64,000 bases of DNA, taken from positions 1,860,001 to 1,924,000 of the forward strand of contig NZ_ATXB01000001.1 of the NCBI RefSeq assembly GCF_000421465.1, given 5' to 3'. The first letter of the stretch is position 1. Each line of letters starts with the position of its first letter. Below the pieces are notes generated by a model that did not search any database, had not been told where the DNA came from, and worked only from the letters and a program-made list of their open reading frames with translations. Positions 35,820-45,765 of the stretch are shown here, in pieces. The translations under genes were made by a program, and so were the position numbers. Source of the stretch: Methylohalobius crimeensis 10Ki. Lineage in GTDB: Bacteria > Pseudomonadota > Gammaproteobacteria > Methylococcales > Methylothermaceae.

Positions 35820-36111
35820 ATGAGCGTCTACCAGCCGCCCTACACCATCACCCCCGAGATCCTGAACCGGGTCGCCGCGATCAGCGAGGCCATCGGGCGG
35901 CTGACCGTGCTCACCGATGATGACGCGGCAATAGCTCAAAGAGGCGCTTGGGCTGAAAGACGATGAGCATTTCCGCAAGGCCTATCTGCTCCCCGCTTTG
36001 GATTCCGGACTGATTGAAATGACCATCCCCGACAAGCCGTGCAGCAGCAAACAGAAATACCGACTGACCGACAAGGGACGCCAGCGACTGGCGCAGTTTG
36101 GCGGTGGATAA
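35820..36111 (+). pseudogene. Fic-family gene with its catalytic core deleted
   Basis: ATG 35820 gives YQPPYTITPEILNRVAAISE, AIGRLTVL, the N-terminus common to Fic/DOC proteins, and then runs into TGA near 35963. In another frame the sequence continues with LGLKDDEHFRKAYLLPALDS, GLIEMTIPDKPCSSKQKYRL to TAA at 36109-36111, the winged-helix end of the same family. The HxFxxGNGRxxR centre is absent. An internal deletion with frameshift has removed about two thirds of the gene. Confidence 0.78.
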
Positions 36112-36129
36112 CTTGCGACAAACTCTCGC

Positions 36130-36157
36130 GACACGGCCTGTGAGAGCGAGCTGTGTC
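36130..36157. terminator. Hairpin between the island edge and the aas-like gene
   Basis: GACACGGC and GCTGTGTC pair with one wobble around a 12-base loop. It lies between the Fic remnant and the convergent acyltransferase gene. There is no U-run on either side, so terminator function is only a guess. Confidence 0.35.
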
Positions 36158-36161
36158 AAAG

Positions 36162-39100
36162 CTACGACGAGGGATATGACATCTTGGGGGGAAGGCCGAG
36201 CACGTCGAGTTCATCGAAATTGCACGAAAAATGCGCGTGGTCACGGCAGGACGACGCCACCCATTGTTTAACGACACCGAAATCCGTTTTGCCGCTTCCG
36301 AGTTTGGGAATGGCTGCCAGCGTGATCACTTCCGACGGGATCATCAATGGATTGCATTTCGATTCAAGCAAACCGGTTCTCAACGCATCGAACGAGATTG
36401 GTCGGGTGACCGCCAAAACCACCCGTTCGCCTTTTTTGGGATCCGGGCGGTTCACCGCCACGAGATCCGTTTCCGGATCGTGCAGTACGGATCGAACCGC
36501 TTGTTCCACCGCCCCGAGACTGACCATTTCCCCGCCGATTTTGGCGAACCGTGCGTATCGATCTTCGATGGTCAGAAATCCGTCCTCATCCAAATGGCCT
36601 TTGTCGCCGGTTCGGTACCAACGGCGCCCATCGATTTCGATCAAGGCTTCATGCGTTTTTTCGGATTGGTTCAGATAACCTTGCATCACTTGAGGGCCGG
36701 CAATCAAAACCAGACCGCCCTCCCCGATCGAACACGCTTTCAAGGTCACAGGGTCCACGATTTGGAGGCTCGTTCCCGGAAGCGGCAAACCGACGGTTCC
36801 GGATTTGGCGCCTTTTTGCGCTTTCCAGGAAGCGGCGTCCAGGCGATCGGGAATATTGACCGCGGCAACCGGCGAGGTTTCCGTGGCGCCATAGCCTTCA
36901 AAAACGGGTCGGTTGAATTTCAACCGGAAGGCTTGCTCGGTGTCGGGATTCAATTTTTCGGCGCCGCTCACCACAATTCGCAAGGATTCGAGCATCAAGG
37001 GATGGATGCGGGGATTTCGGGCAAAAAGCCCCAAAAAGGTGGGGGTGGTGCAAAAAATCGTGGCCCGGTGTTCGGCGATCAGCTTGGCGATCTTAGCGGT
37101 ATCGGAGGGATCGGGGTGGCACACCACCGGCATGCCTTCGACCAGCGGCATAAACGTCGTCACGGTGAGTCCGAAAGCGTGAAACAGCGGCAAGGCGTTC
37201 ATCACGACATCTCCGTGCTCCGTATTCAATACATCGGAAGTTTGCTTCAAATTCGCCATCAGATTGCGATGACTCAAAACGATACCTTTGGGTTTGCCCT
37301 CGCTGCCACTGGAAAACAGGACCGTCGCCGGTGAATCGATCGAAACCGGCGCCGCATGCAGCCATTTGAGCACCCATGCCGGAAATGCCCGCACCTGAAG
37401 GAAGGTGGTCAACCATTGGAAGGTTCCGATCCGGGCGAAGATGTCCTCGAGATAGGATATTTCGAGGTCTTGAAAGAGTTCTTCCGACGAGAATCCCTTC
37501 CTGTCGAGGCGCTTCAAAAACGATCTCGCGGTGATCACCCGTTCGATGCCGGCCTGTTCGAGGGCTTCCTTCAACGCTTTTTTGCCGGCGGTGTAATTCA
37601 AGTTGACGGGGGTTTTCCCGGCCATCAGCGCCGCAAGGTTAGCAATAATTCCGGCCGCGCCGGTCGGCAGCAACAAGCCGATCATTCGGCCGGAAAGCGT
37701 TTTTCTAAGCCGTCTCGAAACACACAGCACGGAGATCAGAAGCCGGCTGGATGTCAGACGCTTTCCGGTCGAATCGACGACGCCGATCTCCGAAAGGGCC
37801 CGTTTGGCCGTCTCCATCCAGGCGACGTGCAGGAGCGGCAGCTTTTCCGTGTAGATCTCCCAGGCATCGGTGGACAATGCCAGAATGCGTTGCTTGACGA
37901 CTTCGGCCCGAACTGTCTTCGGTAACGGTTCACCGAACACGACCGTCACATCGTATTTTCCATTGACCCTCCGCTGCCGTTTCAATTTATCGCTCGACCG
38001 GGAAAACCGGCTCCCCCAAAGTCCATGCAAATAAAAAGGCAGGACCACGGCGTCGGTCCCTTCGAGGGCCTTTTCGAATCCGCGCTGAAAGGCATTGAGA
38101 TGCCCGGTCCGGCTGATGGTGCCTTCCGGAAACAGGCAGACCACTTCGCCTCGATTGAGCCGTTCGGTGACTTGGGAAAGCGCGGATTTGGCACCCCGAT
38201 CGGAAATGGGAATCACCCCGAACCGGTCGAACAGCCATTTCAGATACCACTTTTCGTAAATGCTTCGAATCATCACGAATCGAATCGGGCGCGGACTGAC
38301 GATTTGGAGGAGCGCCCAATCGATCCAACTGATGTGATTGCCGAGCATCAACACGCCGCCGGATTCCGGGAGATGCTCGAACCCGAGCACGTCCACCCGG
38401 TAACGCCGTTGGATCAGGCAAGTCACCGCGATACGAATCAAGGATTGCGGAAGCTTCCAAAGGGTGTAGAGCGCGCTGATCGAGGCAATGATCGTCAGCG
38501 AGGCAAACAGGCCGGTGCTGCCGGCGCCGACCGTCACCAACATCGCCGAGGCGGTGAGAAACCCCAGCATCGCCACGTTTTGGATGAAATTGTTGCCGGC
38601 CAGGATGCGGCCGGAATCATGGGAGTGCGCATGGAATTGAATCAGCGCATTGAGCGGAATGACCAAAAGACCGCCGAAAATACCCCAGACGGCGAAATTC
38701 AAAGCCTGCCACAGGGGATCATGCAGCACGGGAAGCAGTGAGAGCGTCACCACCACCCCGAGGGCGCCGACGGGAATCAAACCGGTCTCGATGTGTCTTT
38801 GAGAACTTTTCCCGGCAATGACCGAACCGATGATGATGCCGATGCCGGCGCACGCCATCAAACCCTGGACGACGGCGGCATTCGTGATAGCCAGTGCATC
38901 CTTGGCAAAGGCGGGAAAAGCGGCCAAAACGACCTGGGAGATCCCCCAAAAAACCGCCAGGCCCAAAACGGGCAGGAAGACCTGTTCGCGATCGAACAAG
39001 GTTTTCAGGTTGCCACGCAGGTAGCGGCCACAAAGATAGTCCCGGAAATTGAAAGCAAGCGCTGCGTCGACGGGTTGTTTTTGGGGTAGCCGGTAAGCGA

Positions 39101-39695
39101 GAAGCGCCTCGACGACGGCAATGGCGAGTAAGCTCCATCCCAGGGGGGCGATGTGTTTCAGGACATTGGTTCGAGTGAAGGATTCGACCCCTTCCAAAAG
39201 ATTTTCGAACGGAATCGAGTACACCAACACGCCGGTCAAAATGGCCGTGATGGTGACCGCTTGAACGTACCCGTTCACGGAGGCCAGGTGCTGCTTGCCG
39301 ACCAGTTCCTTGATGTAACCGTATTTGGCCGGAGAGTAAACGGCGCTTTGGACCGCCAGCAGGAAGGTCATGGAGAATGCCGGCCAAAACCAGCCGAGGT
39401 AATAGAACACGGTAATCAAGCCGACAAGACCGATCGCAACCAACGCGCTCTGGCGTAAGACGCGGTTTTTGGGGTATTTGTCCGACAAGTACCCCGACGG
39501 CGAAAACAACGCCACGAACGGCACCAGGATCAAAGCGTTGACGGCTGCCGTCAGAACGATCTGCGTTTGCCCCTCGTAAACCTTGAAAATCGTGTTCTGA
39601 ATCAGAATTTTGTGGCCGAGATCCACAAATGCATTCAGAAACACAATGACCAGATAGATGAGCAAAGCCTGTTTGTTTGGCATTTTTGTATTCAT
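36162..39695 (-). CDS. aas: Lysophospholipid transporter / acyltransferase / acyl-ACP synthetase fusion (LplT-Aas)
   Basis: 1177 aa in three modules. Residues about 1-410 are an MFS transporter of the LplT type (12 hydrophobic helices, YLSDKYPKNRVLRQ loop). Residues about 425-620 are a PlsC acyltransferase with NHISWIDWAL and FPEGTISRTG. Residues about 640-1150 are an acyl-AMP ligase with LFSSGSEGKPKGIVLSH, GYGATETSPV and WYRTGDKGHLDEDGFLTIED. The fused enzyme should flip lysophospholipids inward and re-acylate them. In E. coli LplT and Aas are separate. The last 25 or so residues, next to the island edge, look atypical. A 13-bp inverted repeat starts two bases upstream of ATG. Confidence 0.9.
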   Translation of the reverse strand: MNTKMPNKQALLIYLVIVFLNAFVDLGHKILIQNTIFKVYEGQTQIVLTAAVNALILVPFVALFSPSGYLSDKYPKNRVLRQSALVAIGLVGLITVFYYLGWFWPAFSMTFLLAVQSAVYSPAKYGYIKELVGKQHLASVNGYVQAVTITAILTGVLVYSIPFENLLEGVESFTRTNVLKHIAPLGWSLLAIAVVEALLAYRLPQKQPVDAALAFNFRDYLCGRYLRGNLKTLFDREQVFLPVLGLAVFWGISQVVLAAFPAFAKDALAITNAAVVQGLMACAGIGIIIGSVIAGKSSQRHIETGLIPVGALGVVVTLSLLPVLHDPLWQALNFAVWGIFGGLLVIPLNALIQFHAHSHDSGRILAGNNFIQNVAMLGFLTASAMLVTVGAGSTGLFASLTIIASISALYTLWKLPQSLIRIAVTCLIQRRYRVDVLGFEHLPESGGVLMLGNHISWIDWALLQIVSPRPIRFVMIRSIYEKWYLKWLFDRFGVIPISDRGAKSALSQVTERLNRGEVVCLFPEGTISRTGHLNAFQRGFEKALEGTDAVVLPFYLHGLWGSRFSRSSDKLKRQRRVNGKYDVTVVFGEPLPKTVRAEVVKQRILALSTDAWEIYTEKLPLLHVAWMETAKRALSEIGVVDSTGKRLTSSRLLISVLCVSRRLRKTLSGRMIGLLLPTGAAGIIANLAALMAGKTPVNLNYTAGKKALKEALEQAGIERVITARSFLKRLDRKGFSSEELFQDLEISYLEDIFARIGTFQWLTTFLQVRAFPAWVLKWLHAAPVSIDSPATVLFSSGSEGKPKGIVLSHRNLMANLKQTSDVLNTEHGDVVMNALPLFHAFGLTVTTFMPLVEGMPVVCHPDPSDTAKIAKLIAEHRATIFCTTPTFLGLFARNPRIHPLMLESLRIVVSGAEKLNPDTEQAFRLKFNRPVFEGYGATETSPVAAVNIPDRLDAASWKAQKGAKSGTVGLPLPGTSLQIVDPVTLKACSIGEGGLVLIAGPQVMQGYLNQSEKTHEALIEIDGRRWYRTGDKGHLDEDGFLTIEDRYARFAKIGGEMVSLGAVEQAVRSVLHDPETDLVAVNRPDPKKGERVVLAVTRPISFDALRTGLLESKCNPLMIPSEVITLAAIPKLGSGKTDFGVVKQWVASSCRDHAHFSCNFDELDVLGLPPKMSYPSS

Positions 39696-39696
39696 A

Positions 39697-39743
39697 TTGA
39701 AGACTCAACGGGTTAAAACTTGCACTCACAGTTGAGTCTTCAA
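39697..39743 (-). promoter_or_regulatory. Perfect 13-bp inverted repeat next to the aas-like start codon
   Basis: Arms TTGAAGACTCAAC (39697-39709) and GTTGAGTCTTCAA (39731-39743) flank a 21-base spacer; the proximal arm ends 1 base before the ATG at 39693-39695. If transcribed it would form a stable hairpin covering the ribosome-binding region, and no other ribosome site is visible. It could act as a translational switch or as a DNA operator. Confidence 0.6.
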
Positions 39744-39937
39744 AAAACACGCCAAGACATTCCTTCTTGCCGCTCTCAATAAATACAATCACTTGCAAGA
39801 CGACCCCACGCACCCTTCATTTTGGAATGCGCAATTTATGCATATATACCAAACAAAATTTGTACTCAACACAGATAAAACCTGCGAGGTGGAAAATATC
39901 AAAGATAACGGTCCGGAAGGGGGAATAATGCCCTCCA

Positions 39938-41320
<1,383 letters not shown>

Positions 41321-41646
41321 GAGGGTCTCGTCGATAAAATGGCCGGAAGCGGCTCAAGTAACTTTCCTTCTTCCGCTAGAGGGAGAGGGCGCTTTTGCGA
41401 CACCGTTACCAACTGGAGAGAAAAACAATGACATTTGCGATCACCCCGACCCTCACACGAATCTTGAAAGAGTTTAAACCAGGGACAAACGTTTCGGGCG
41501 TAGGTTTCGAATATTTTAGGCTTTGTCGCCGCCGTGCTCCGGGCAAAAAAAAGCTCCGATCCAATAATTGACCGGAGCATTCTCAGTAGGGGCTGGATGG
41601 AAGCCACGAGGAGGCAATCGCCTTGGCGATATTCGGATGTTGGTAA
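41321..41646. other. Intergenic region upstream of sdaA
   Basis: 326 bp. It contains the leftward terminator at 41545-41578 and, nearer sdaA, a stretch reading CCCTCTCCCTCTAGCGG on the minus strand, like the pyrimidine-rich repeats scattered in many proteobacterial genomes. No gene is visible. The sdaA promoter must lie here. Confidence 0.4.
41545..41578 (-). terminator. Rho-independent terminator (leftward)
   Basis: On the minus strand GCTCCG pairs with CGGAGC around a 14-base loop, followed by eight T. It lies 69 bp after the stop of the small minus-strand gene at 41647-41850 and supports that gene being transcribed. Confidence 0.8.
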
Positions 41647-41850
41647 CTATTTATTCGGAAATTCGTCCAACGCACGCGCTTTGACCAACTGCAGAGCGGT
41701 ATTCTCGGAATACCAGAGCAATGACAACGGATCTTGCCACTGCACCACCTTTTCCCCCAGATAAAGACATCTTCTGCGTTGCCAGCGGTAGCTGCTCAAA
41801 ACGAGCTGATTGAATTGCCGAACGATCAGATTGTGAATGAACGCGAACAT
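41647..41850 (-). CDS. Small basic protein of unknown function
   Basis: 67 aa from ATG 41848-41850, preceded by AAAGGGGAAAGCT. The chain starts MFAFIHNLIVRQFNQLVLSS and has a basic stretch (YRWQRRRCLYLGEKV) and a C-terminus with LWYSENTALQLVKARALDEF. I do not recognise a family. A good ribosome site and a strong downstream terminator argue that it is real. Confidence 0.5.
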   Translation of the reverse strand: MFAFIHNLIVRQFNQLVLSSYRWQRRRCLYLGEKVVQWQDPLSLLWYSENTALQLVKARALDEFPNK

Positions 41851-42079
41851 AGCTTTCCCCTTTGGTCGAATAACAAAGCCCGAAGGCACTGCTCATCTCC
41901 TCCCGGAAAACCATTATGCTTGTGAATAATTTAAAACAATATCCGTGCCATCGGCCCGAGCGACCGTTCGACGGGTTTCCGGTCCGGTGGCCGGCCTTTT
42001 TACGCCCCATCCATGCACCAGAATTCAGCACGATGAATCGAAATAGCGCAATCGCTTTCGAGCGAATGGAAATCGGCCC

Positions 42080-43144
42080 GTGACTTACGATGTCTTGATC
42101 CTGGGCCAAGGTTTGGTCGGCAGCCTCCTGGCTTGGCGGTTGATCCGCGCCGGATTGACCGTATTGGTGGTGGACGGCGGCGGGAATAACGCCTCCCGGA
42201 CGGCGGCGGGATTGGTGACGCCGGTGACCGGAAAGCGTTGGGTCAAAACGGTCGGCGTCGATACCGCCTTGCCCGAAGCGCGCGGCGGTTACAAGGACTT
42301 GGCCCAAGACCTGACGTGTCGGGTTTGGCATGAACACCCTATCCTCCGTCTGTATCGGAACCAATCCGAACGCGACCAGGCCCGAAAGCGCCGCCGGGAA
42401 GCCGACTACCTACCCTATTTGGGAGAGGAAATCCCCCCCGGAACCGCCGGCTGGAACCTGGCCGACGATTACGGCGGCTGCTGGCTCAAAGAAGCCGCTC
42501 ATCTGGATACGGAAGTGCTTTTGGATCGACTCCGGGATTGGCTGCAAGCACGCGGCGCTTATCTGGGCCGACGAATGGACTACGCCGCCCTCGCCATGAG
42601 CCAAAGCGGCATCCGATGGAACGATCTGCACGCGGATCGGGTGATTTTCTGCGAGGGCTGGCGGGGCGTTGACAATCCCTGGTTCGGCGCATTGCCCTGG
42701 CAGCCTTCCCAGGGGGAAATTCTCACCCTGGAAAGCCGGACGCCCTTGCCGCCTTTTCCGGTTAACGCCGGCTGCTGGACGCTTCCTTTGGGCAAAGGAC
42801 GTTTTCGCGTCGGCGCCACCTACCGCTGGCAGCCCTTGACCGAAGACGTTTCGGAAAGCGCGCGCAGACGTTTGTTGGCCGGTCTGAACGCTTTGTTTCG
42901 AAAGCCGCTTCAAGCGCAGGTCATCGTACAGAGGGCCGGCATTCGTCCCAATACTTTGGATCACCAACCCTTCGTCGGCCGCCATCCCCGCCACTCCCGC
43001 TTGCTGCTGTGCAACGGATTCGGTTCCAAGGGCAGTCTCCTGGCGCCCTGGGCGACCCGCTGTTTGACCGAATATCTGCTCAGCGAGGTCCCCTTGCCCG
43101 CCTCCATCGATCTGAGACGCTATCATGCACGTCTCGCTGACTGA
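42080..43144 (+). CDS. FAD-dependent oxidoreductase (DAO/glycine-oxidase-like)
   Basis: 354 aa from a GTG start. The N-terminal dinucleotide fold is ILGQGLVGSLLAWRLIRAG, followed by VVDGGGNNASRTAAGLVTPV; the C-terminus has RPNTLDHQPFVGRHPRHSRL and GFGSKGSLLAPW, the DAO-family FAD site. Members oxidise amines or amino acids; the substrate is unknown. The gene stands alone between the small minus-strand gene and the L,D-transpeptidase. Confidence 0.87.
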   Translation: MTYDVLILGQGLVGSLLAWRLIRAGLTVLVVDGGGNNASRTAAGLVTPVTGKRWVKTVGVDTALPEARGGYKDLAQDLTCRVWHEHPILRLYRNQSERDQARKRRREADYLPYLGEEIPPGTAGWNLADDYGGCWLKEAAHLDTEVLLDRLRDWLQARGAYLGRRMDYAALAMSQSGIRWNDLHADRVIFCEGWRGVDNPWFGALPWQPSQGEILTLESRTPLPPFPVNAGCWTLPLGKGRFRVGATYRWQPLTEDVSESARRRLLAGLNALFRKPLQAQVIVQRAGIRPNTLDHQPFVGRHPRHSRLLLCNGFGSKGSLLAPWATRCLTEYLLSEVPLPASIDLRRYHARLAD

Positions 43145-43231
43145 ACGGGACCCTAGAGGAAGAAGAGGCGGATGCGATTTCCGCATGGCTCGCCAGCCGA
43201 TCCGTCGATTTGTTAAGCTGACGGATAATTT

Positions 43232-44555
43232 ATGATTCGACACGCGATGAATCGATATTTTCTTGTCTGGCTGGCGCTCCTGTTGAGCCTGAGCGGCTGC
43301 CAGTCCCTCCTGCCTCGATTCGGGGAAATTTCGCCGGAATCGCTGGAAACCGAGCATTTCCATGTTTCCCAACACGACCGATCGATCGGCCGAATCGCCC
43401 ACATCTCGGTCCGGGAAGGCGACACCCTGGCGGATATCGCCCGCCATTTCGGCATCGGACTCCAGGCCATCCGCGATGCCAATCCGGGCATCGATCCGTG
43501 GCTTCCGCCGGCCGGCGAAGAAATCCTATTGCCTTTGGCGTTCATCCTGCCCGACGCCCCGCGAGAAGGGATGGTCCTGAATCTCCCGGCGATGCGCTTG
43601 TTTTATTTTCCGCCCGACGATTCGGGGGGCGGTCTGGTCCTATCCGGTGGGAATCGGCCGCGAGGACTGGGAAACCCCGCGCGGCAAGACGCGAATCGTC
43701 CAGAAAAAAGCCGATCCGAGCTGGTTCGTGCCGGCCTCCATCCGCCGCGAGCACGCCCGCAAAGGCGATCCCCTCCCCCGAGTGGTTCCGCCCGGTCCCG
43801 ACAATCCCTTGGGCAGTCATGCCCTGCGCCTGGGCATGCCCGGCTACCTGATCCATGGAACCAACAAGCCTTATGGGGTGGGGTTGCGCGTCAGCCACGG
43901 CTGCATCCGCCTCTACCCGGAGGATATCGCCGCCCTGTTTCCGCAGGTGCCGGTGGGAACCCCGGTCGCCATCGTGGACCAACCCTACTTGATCGACCGG
44001 CTGGGGGACGAAATTTATCTCCAGGTCTACCCGCCCTTGCAAAGCGACAGCAAACGCTTGCACGCCCTGAAACAGGCAGTGATCCGCGATCTGCGCGAGA
44101 TCGAACGGGCCTCCGAAGTGTCCGTCGATTGGGAAAAAGTCGATCGAGCCATCGCCGGTAGCCACGGGATTCCCCTGCCCGTGGGCGGGCGATCCCTTGC
44201 TTGGCAAGCCTATCTGGAACGGACGCCGCGGCTTTCCCATCCGTCCTCTTGGCGGGGCGATTACCAACCTCCCGCCGCGGACCCGGGTTGGTATCTGGTG
44301 GTCGATGGGGTATTTTCGGAGTCGAACGCCCGGCGGCTGGTCGCCATGCTCAAACACCAAGGACCGCCCCTTCCCGCCCGGTTGATCCGTACCGAAGCGG
44401 GGGAACGAGCCATGATTGGCCCTTACGGGAACAAGACGAAGGCCAAGACCATCCAGCGCCGCTTACAGCTGGATCTGGATCTGGCCACTCGCCTGCGTTT
44501 CAGGCAAAGCTATTCCGCCTTGTCGTCGGTATCGAGGCGGAATGCCGGTCCGTAG
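43232..44555 (+). pseudogene. L,D-transpeptidase lipoprotein (LysM-YkuD-SPOR), frameshifted
   Basis: The first frame (from ATG 43232) encodes a lipoprotein signal (LLSLSGCQS), a LysM domain (HISVREGDTLADIARHFGIG) and the start of the catalytic domain up to LPAMRLFYFPPDDSG. At the G6 run 43624-43629 the frame must shift by one base to continue as AVWSYPVGIGREDWETPRGK, with the catalytic HGTNKPYGVGLRVSHGCIRL and a C-terminal SPOR-like domain (WYLVVDGVFSESNARRLVAM). With five G the gene would be one open frame of about 440 codons. Either a sequencing error, a mutation or a phase-variable tract. L,D-transpeptidases cross-link peptidoglycan or anchor lipoproteins. Confidence 0.85.
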
Positions 44556-44890
44556 CTGGTATCGGCGTCGAAGTTGTCCCAAACCATCGGAGGCTGTGGC
44601 ACCGGCTTGGTGGGAACGTAAAACGTCAACACATCGATGGTGCCGGTAATCGCCCGCCCGCCGGTATTCACCAAACCTTTGGCAAAGCCGCCGGTGATAC
44701 CGAATATAAAGTTGGTTTGGTTGTAGGTATTGATCATCGTCTTGGGGACTTCCAACCAAGAGGTGACGATATTGGCCGCGCCCATCCCCAGCTTACGGCC
44801 CGCCTTGGCGCCGTAGTTTTCCTCCGCCATCGCGCTTCCGACGCCGATCCCCACCACCACGCTCAATAAAACACCCCGGAACCAATTCAT
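44510..44890 (-). CDS. TIGR04073-type exosortase-associated protein
   Basis: 126 aa from ATG 44888-44890 (GGGAGAG upstream). A signal peptide (MNWFRGVLLSVVVGIGVGSA, cleaved after AMA) precedes a conserved stretch: KAGRKLGMGAANIVTSWLEV, PKTMINTY, then GGFAKGLVNTGGRAITGTID. This is the pattern of the TIGR04073 family, named for its link to exosortase systems; function unknown. No exosortase gene is in the window. Its 3' end overlaps the convergent transpeptidase gene by 46 bp. Confidence 0.75.
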   Translation of the reverse strand: MNWFRGVLLSVVVGIGVGSAMAEENYGAKAGRKLGMGAANIVTSWLEVPKTMINTYNQTNFIFGITGGFAKGLVNTGGRAITGTIDVLTFYVPTKPVPQPPMVWDNFDADTSYGPAFRLDTDDKAE

Positions 44891-44985
44891 AGGTTGTCTC
44901 TCCCGATCGTGATTTCCTACGGCAAAGCCGCTCTTTCGTTTCAAATTACTCCTTTAACCATAGAAAATTCCGACCGGATTGCAAC

Positions 44986-45681
44986 TCACCAAGGCACGTT
45001 TTTGCCGCTGTAGTCCACAAAACGGCCGGAATCTTCCAGGGTGAAGCCCTCGATTTGCCGATTCATGCCTCGAACGCTCTCTTCCGGTGAGATCAGGGCA
45101 TTGGGACCGCCCATGTCGGTTTCCACCCAGCCGGGATGGAAGATCAGCACCCCGACGCCTTGGGGACGCAGATCGATGCTGATGCTTTTCATCGCCATAT
45201 TCAGGGCCGCCTTGCTGGAACGATAGAGAATCGATCCGCCGCTGGAATTGTCGGCGATACTTCCCATCTTGCTGCTCAATGCAACCATCAACTTTCGATC
45301 GCTTGCCACCACGTGCGGCAAGAAGGCCTCGCACATTTTCACCGTCCCTTGCACGTTGACTCGAAAGACTTCCTGCCATTTTCGATGATCCAGCTTGCCG
45401 AATCCCCGCCCGCGCTCATCGCCGTAGATGCCGGCGTTATTGATCAGAAGATCGATCGGTTCGGCGCGCAAATCCGCCGCCAATTGATCGATCCGCTCGA
45501 AATCGCTTATATCCAGTGGATGGATATACAGCGCATCGAAGCGGTTCGTCAAGGCTTGCAGATCGCGGGCTTCCCGGGGCCGTCGACAGCAAGCCAGCAC
45601 CCGCCAGCCCGCTTGGAGATATTGGCGGACGAACTCCAATCCGATGCCGCGATTGGCGCCGGTCACCAAGACTGTGGGCAT
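44986..45681 (-). CDS. Short-chain dehydrogenase/reductase
   Basis: 231 aa, ATG preceded by AGGAGG. NAD(P) site TGANRGIGLEFV, NNAG motif in LLINNAGIYGD, catalytic YRSSK (Tyr and Lys) and HPGWVETDMGG. The sequence is of the C-factor/sniffer-like group of SDRs, often acting on carbonyls; the substrate is unknown. It lies 84 bp after sodB, beyond that gene's terminator. Confidence 0.88.
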   Translation of the reverse strand: MPTVLVTGANRGIGLEFVRQYLQAGWRVLACCRRPREARDLQALTNRFDALYIHPLDISDFERIDQLAADLRAEPIDLLINNAGIYGDERGRGFGKLDHRKWQEVFRVNVQGTVKMCEAFLPHVVASDRKLMVALSSKMGSIADNSSGGSILYRSSKAALNMAMKSISIDLRPQGVGVLIFHPGWVETDMGGPNALISPEESVRGMNRQIEGFTLEDSGRFVDYSGKNVPW

Positions 45682-45701
45682 ATGTTTTTCCTCCTATATC
45701 G

Positions 45702-45736
45702 AATAAAAACGCCTCCAAGGTTTCCCTTGAAGGCGT
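45702..45736 (-). terminator. Rho-independent terminator of sodB
   Basis: On the minus strand ACGCCTTCAAGG pairs with CCTTGGAGGCGT around a GAAA loop, followed by TTTT. It lies between sodB and the SDR gene. Confidence 0.85.
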
Positions 45737-45765
45737 CTCGTTTGACCCAAATTCCGTAGGACGGA

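Larger units (their letters stand above)
25950..36150. mobile_element. Decayed genomic island integrated at the tmRNA 3' end
   Basis: The segment starts at the tmRNA CCA and contains an integrase stub, defence and toxin-antitoxin genes, a transposase stub, a duplicated cassette and several broken genes, ending at a gutted Fic gene next to core lipid metabolism. No copy of the tmRNA 3' end is visible near 36.1 kb, so the right attachment site was lost or the right limit is only approximate. Confidence 0.65.

Noticed and set aside
36100-36200. Right attachment site (copy of the tmRNA 3' end)
   Set aside because: I looked for the TTCAATTCCCCCCGCCTCCA sequence near the island's right limit and found no match.
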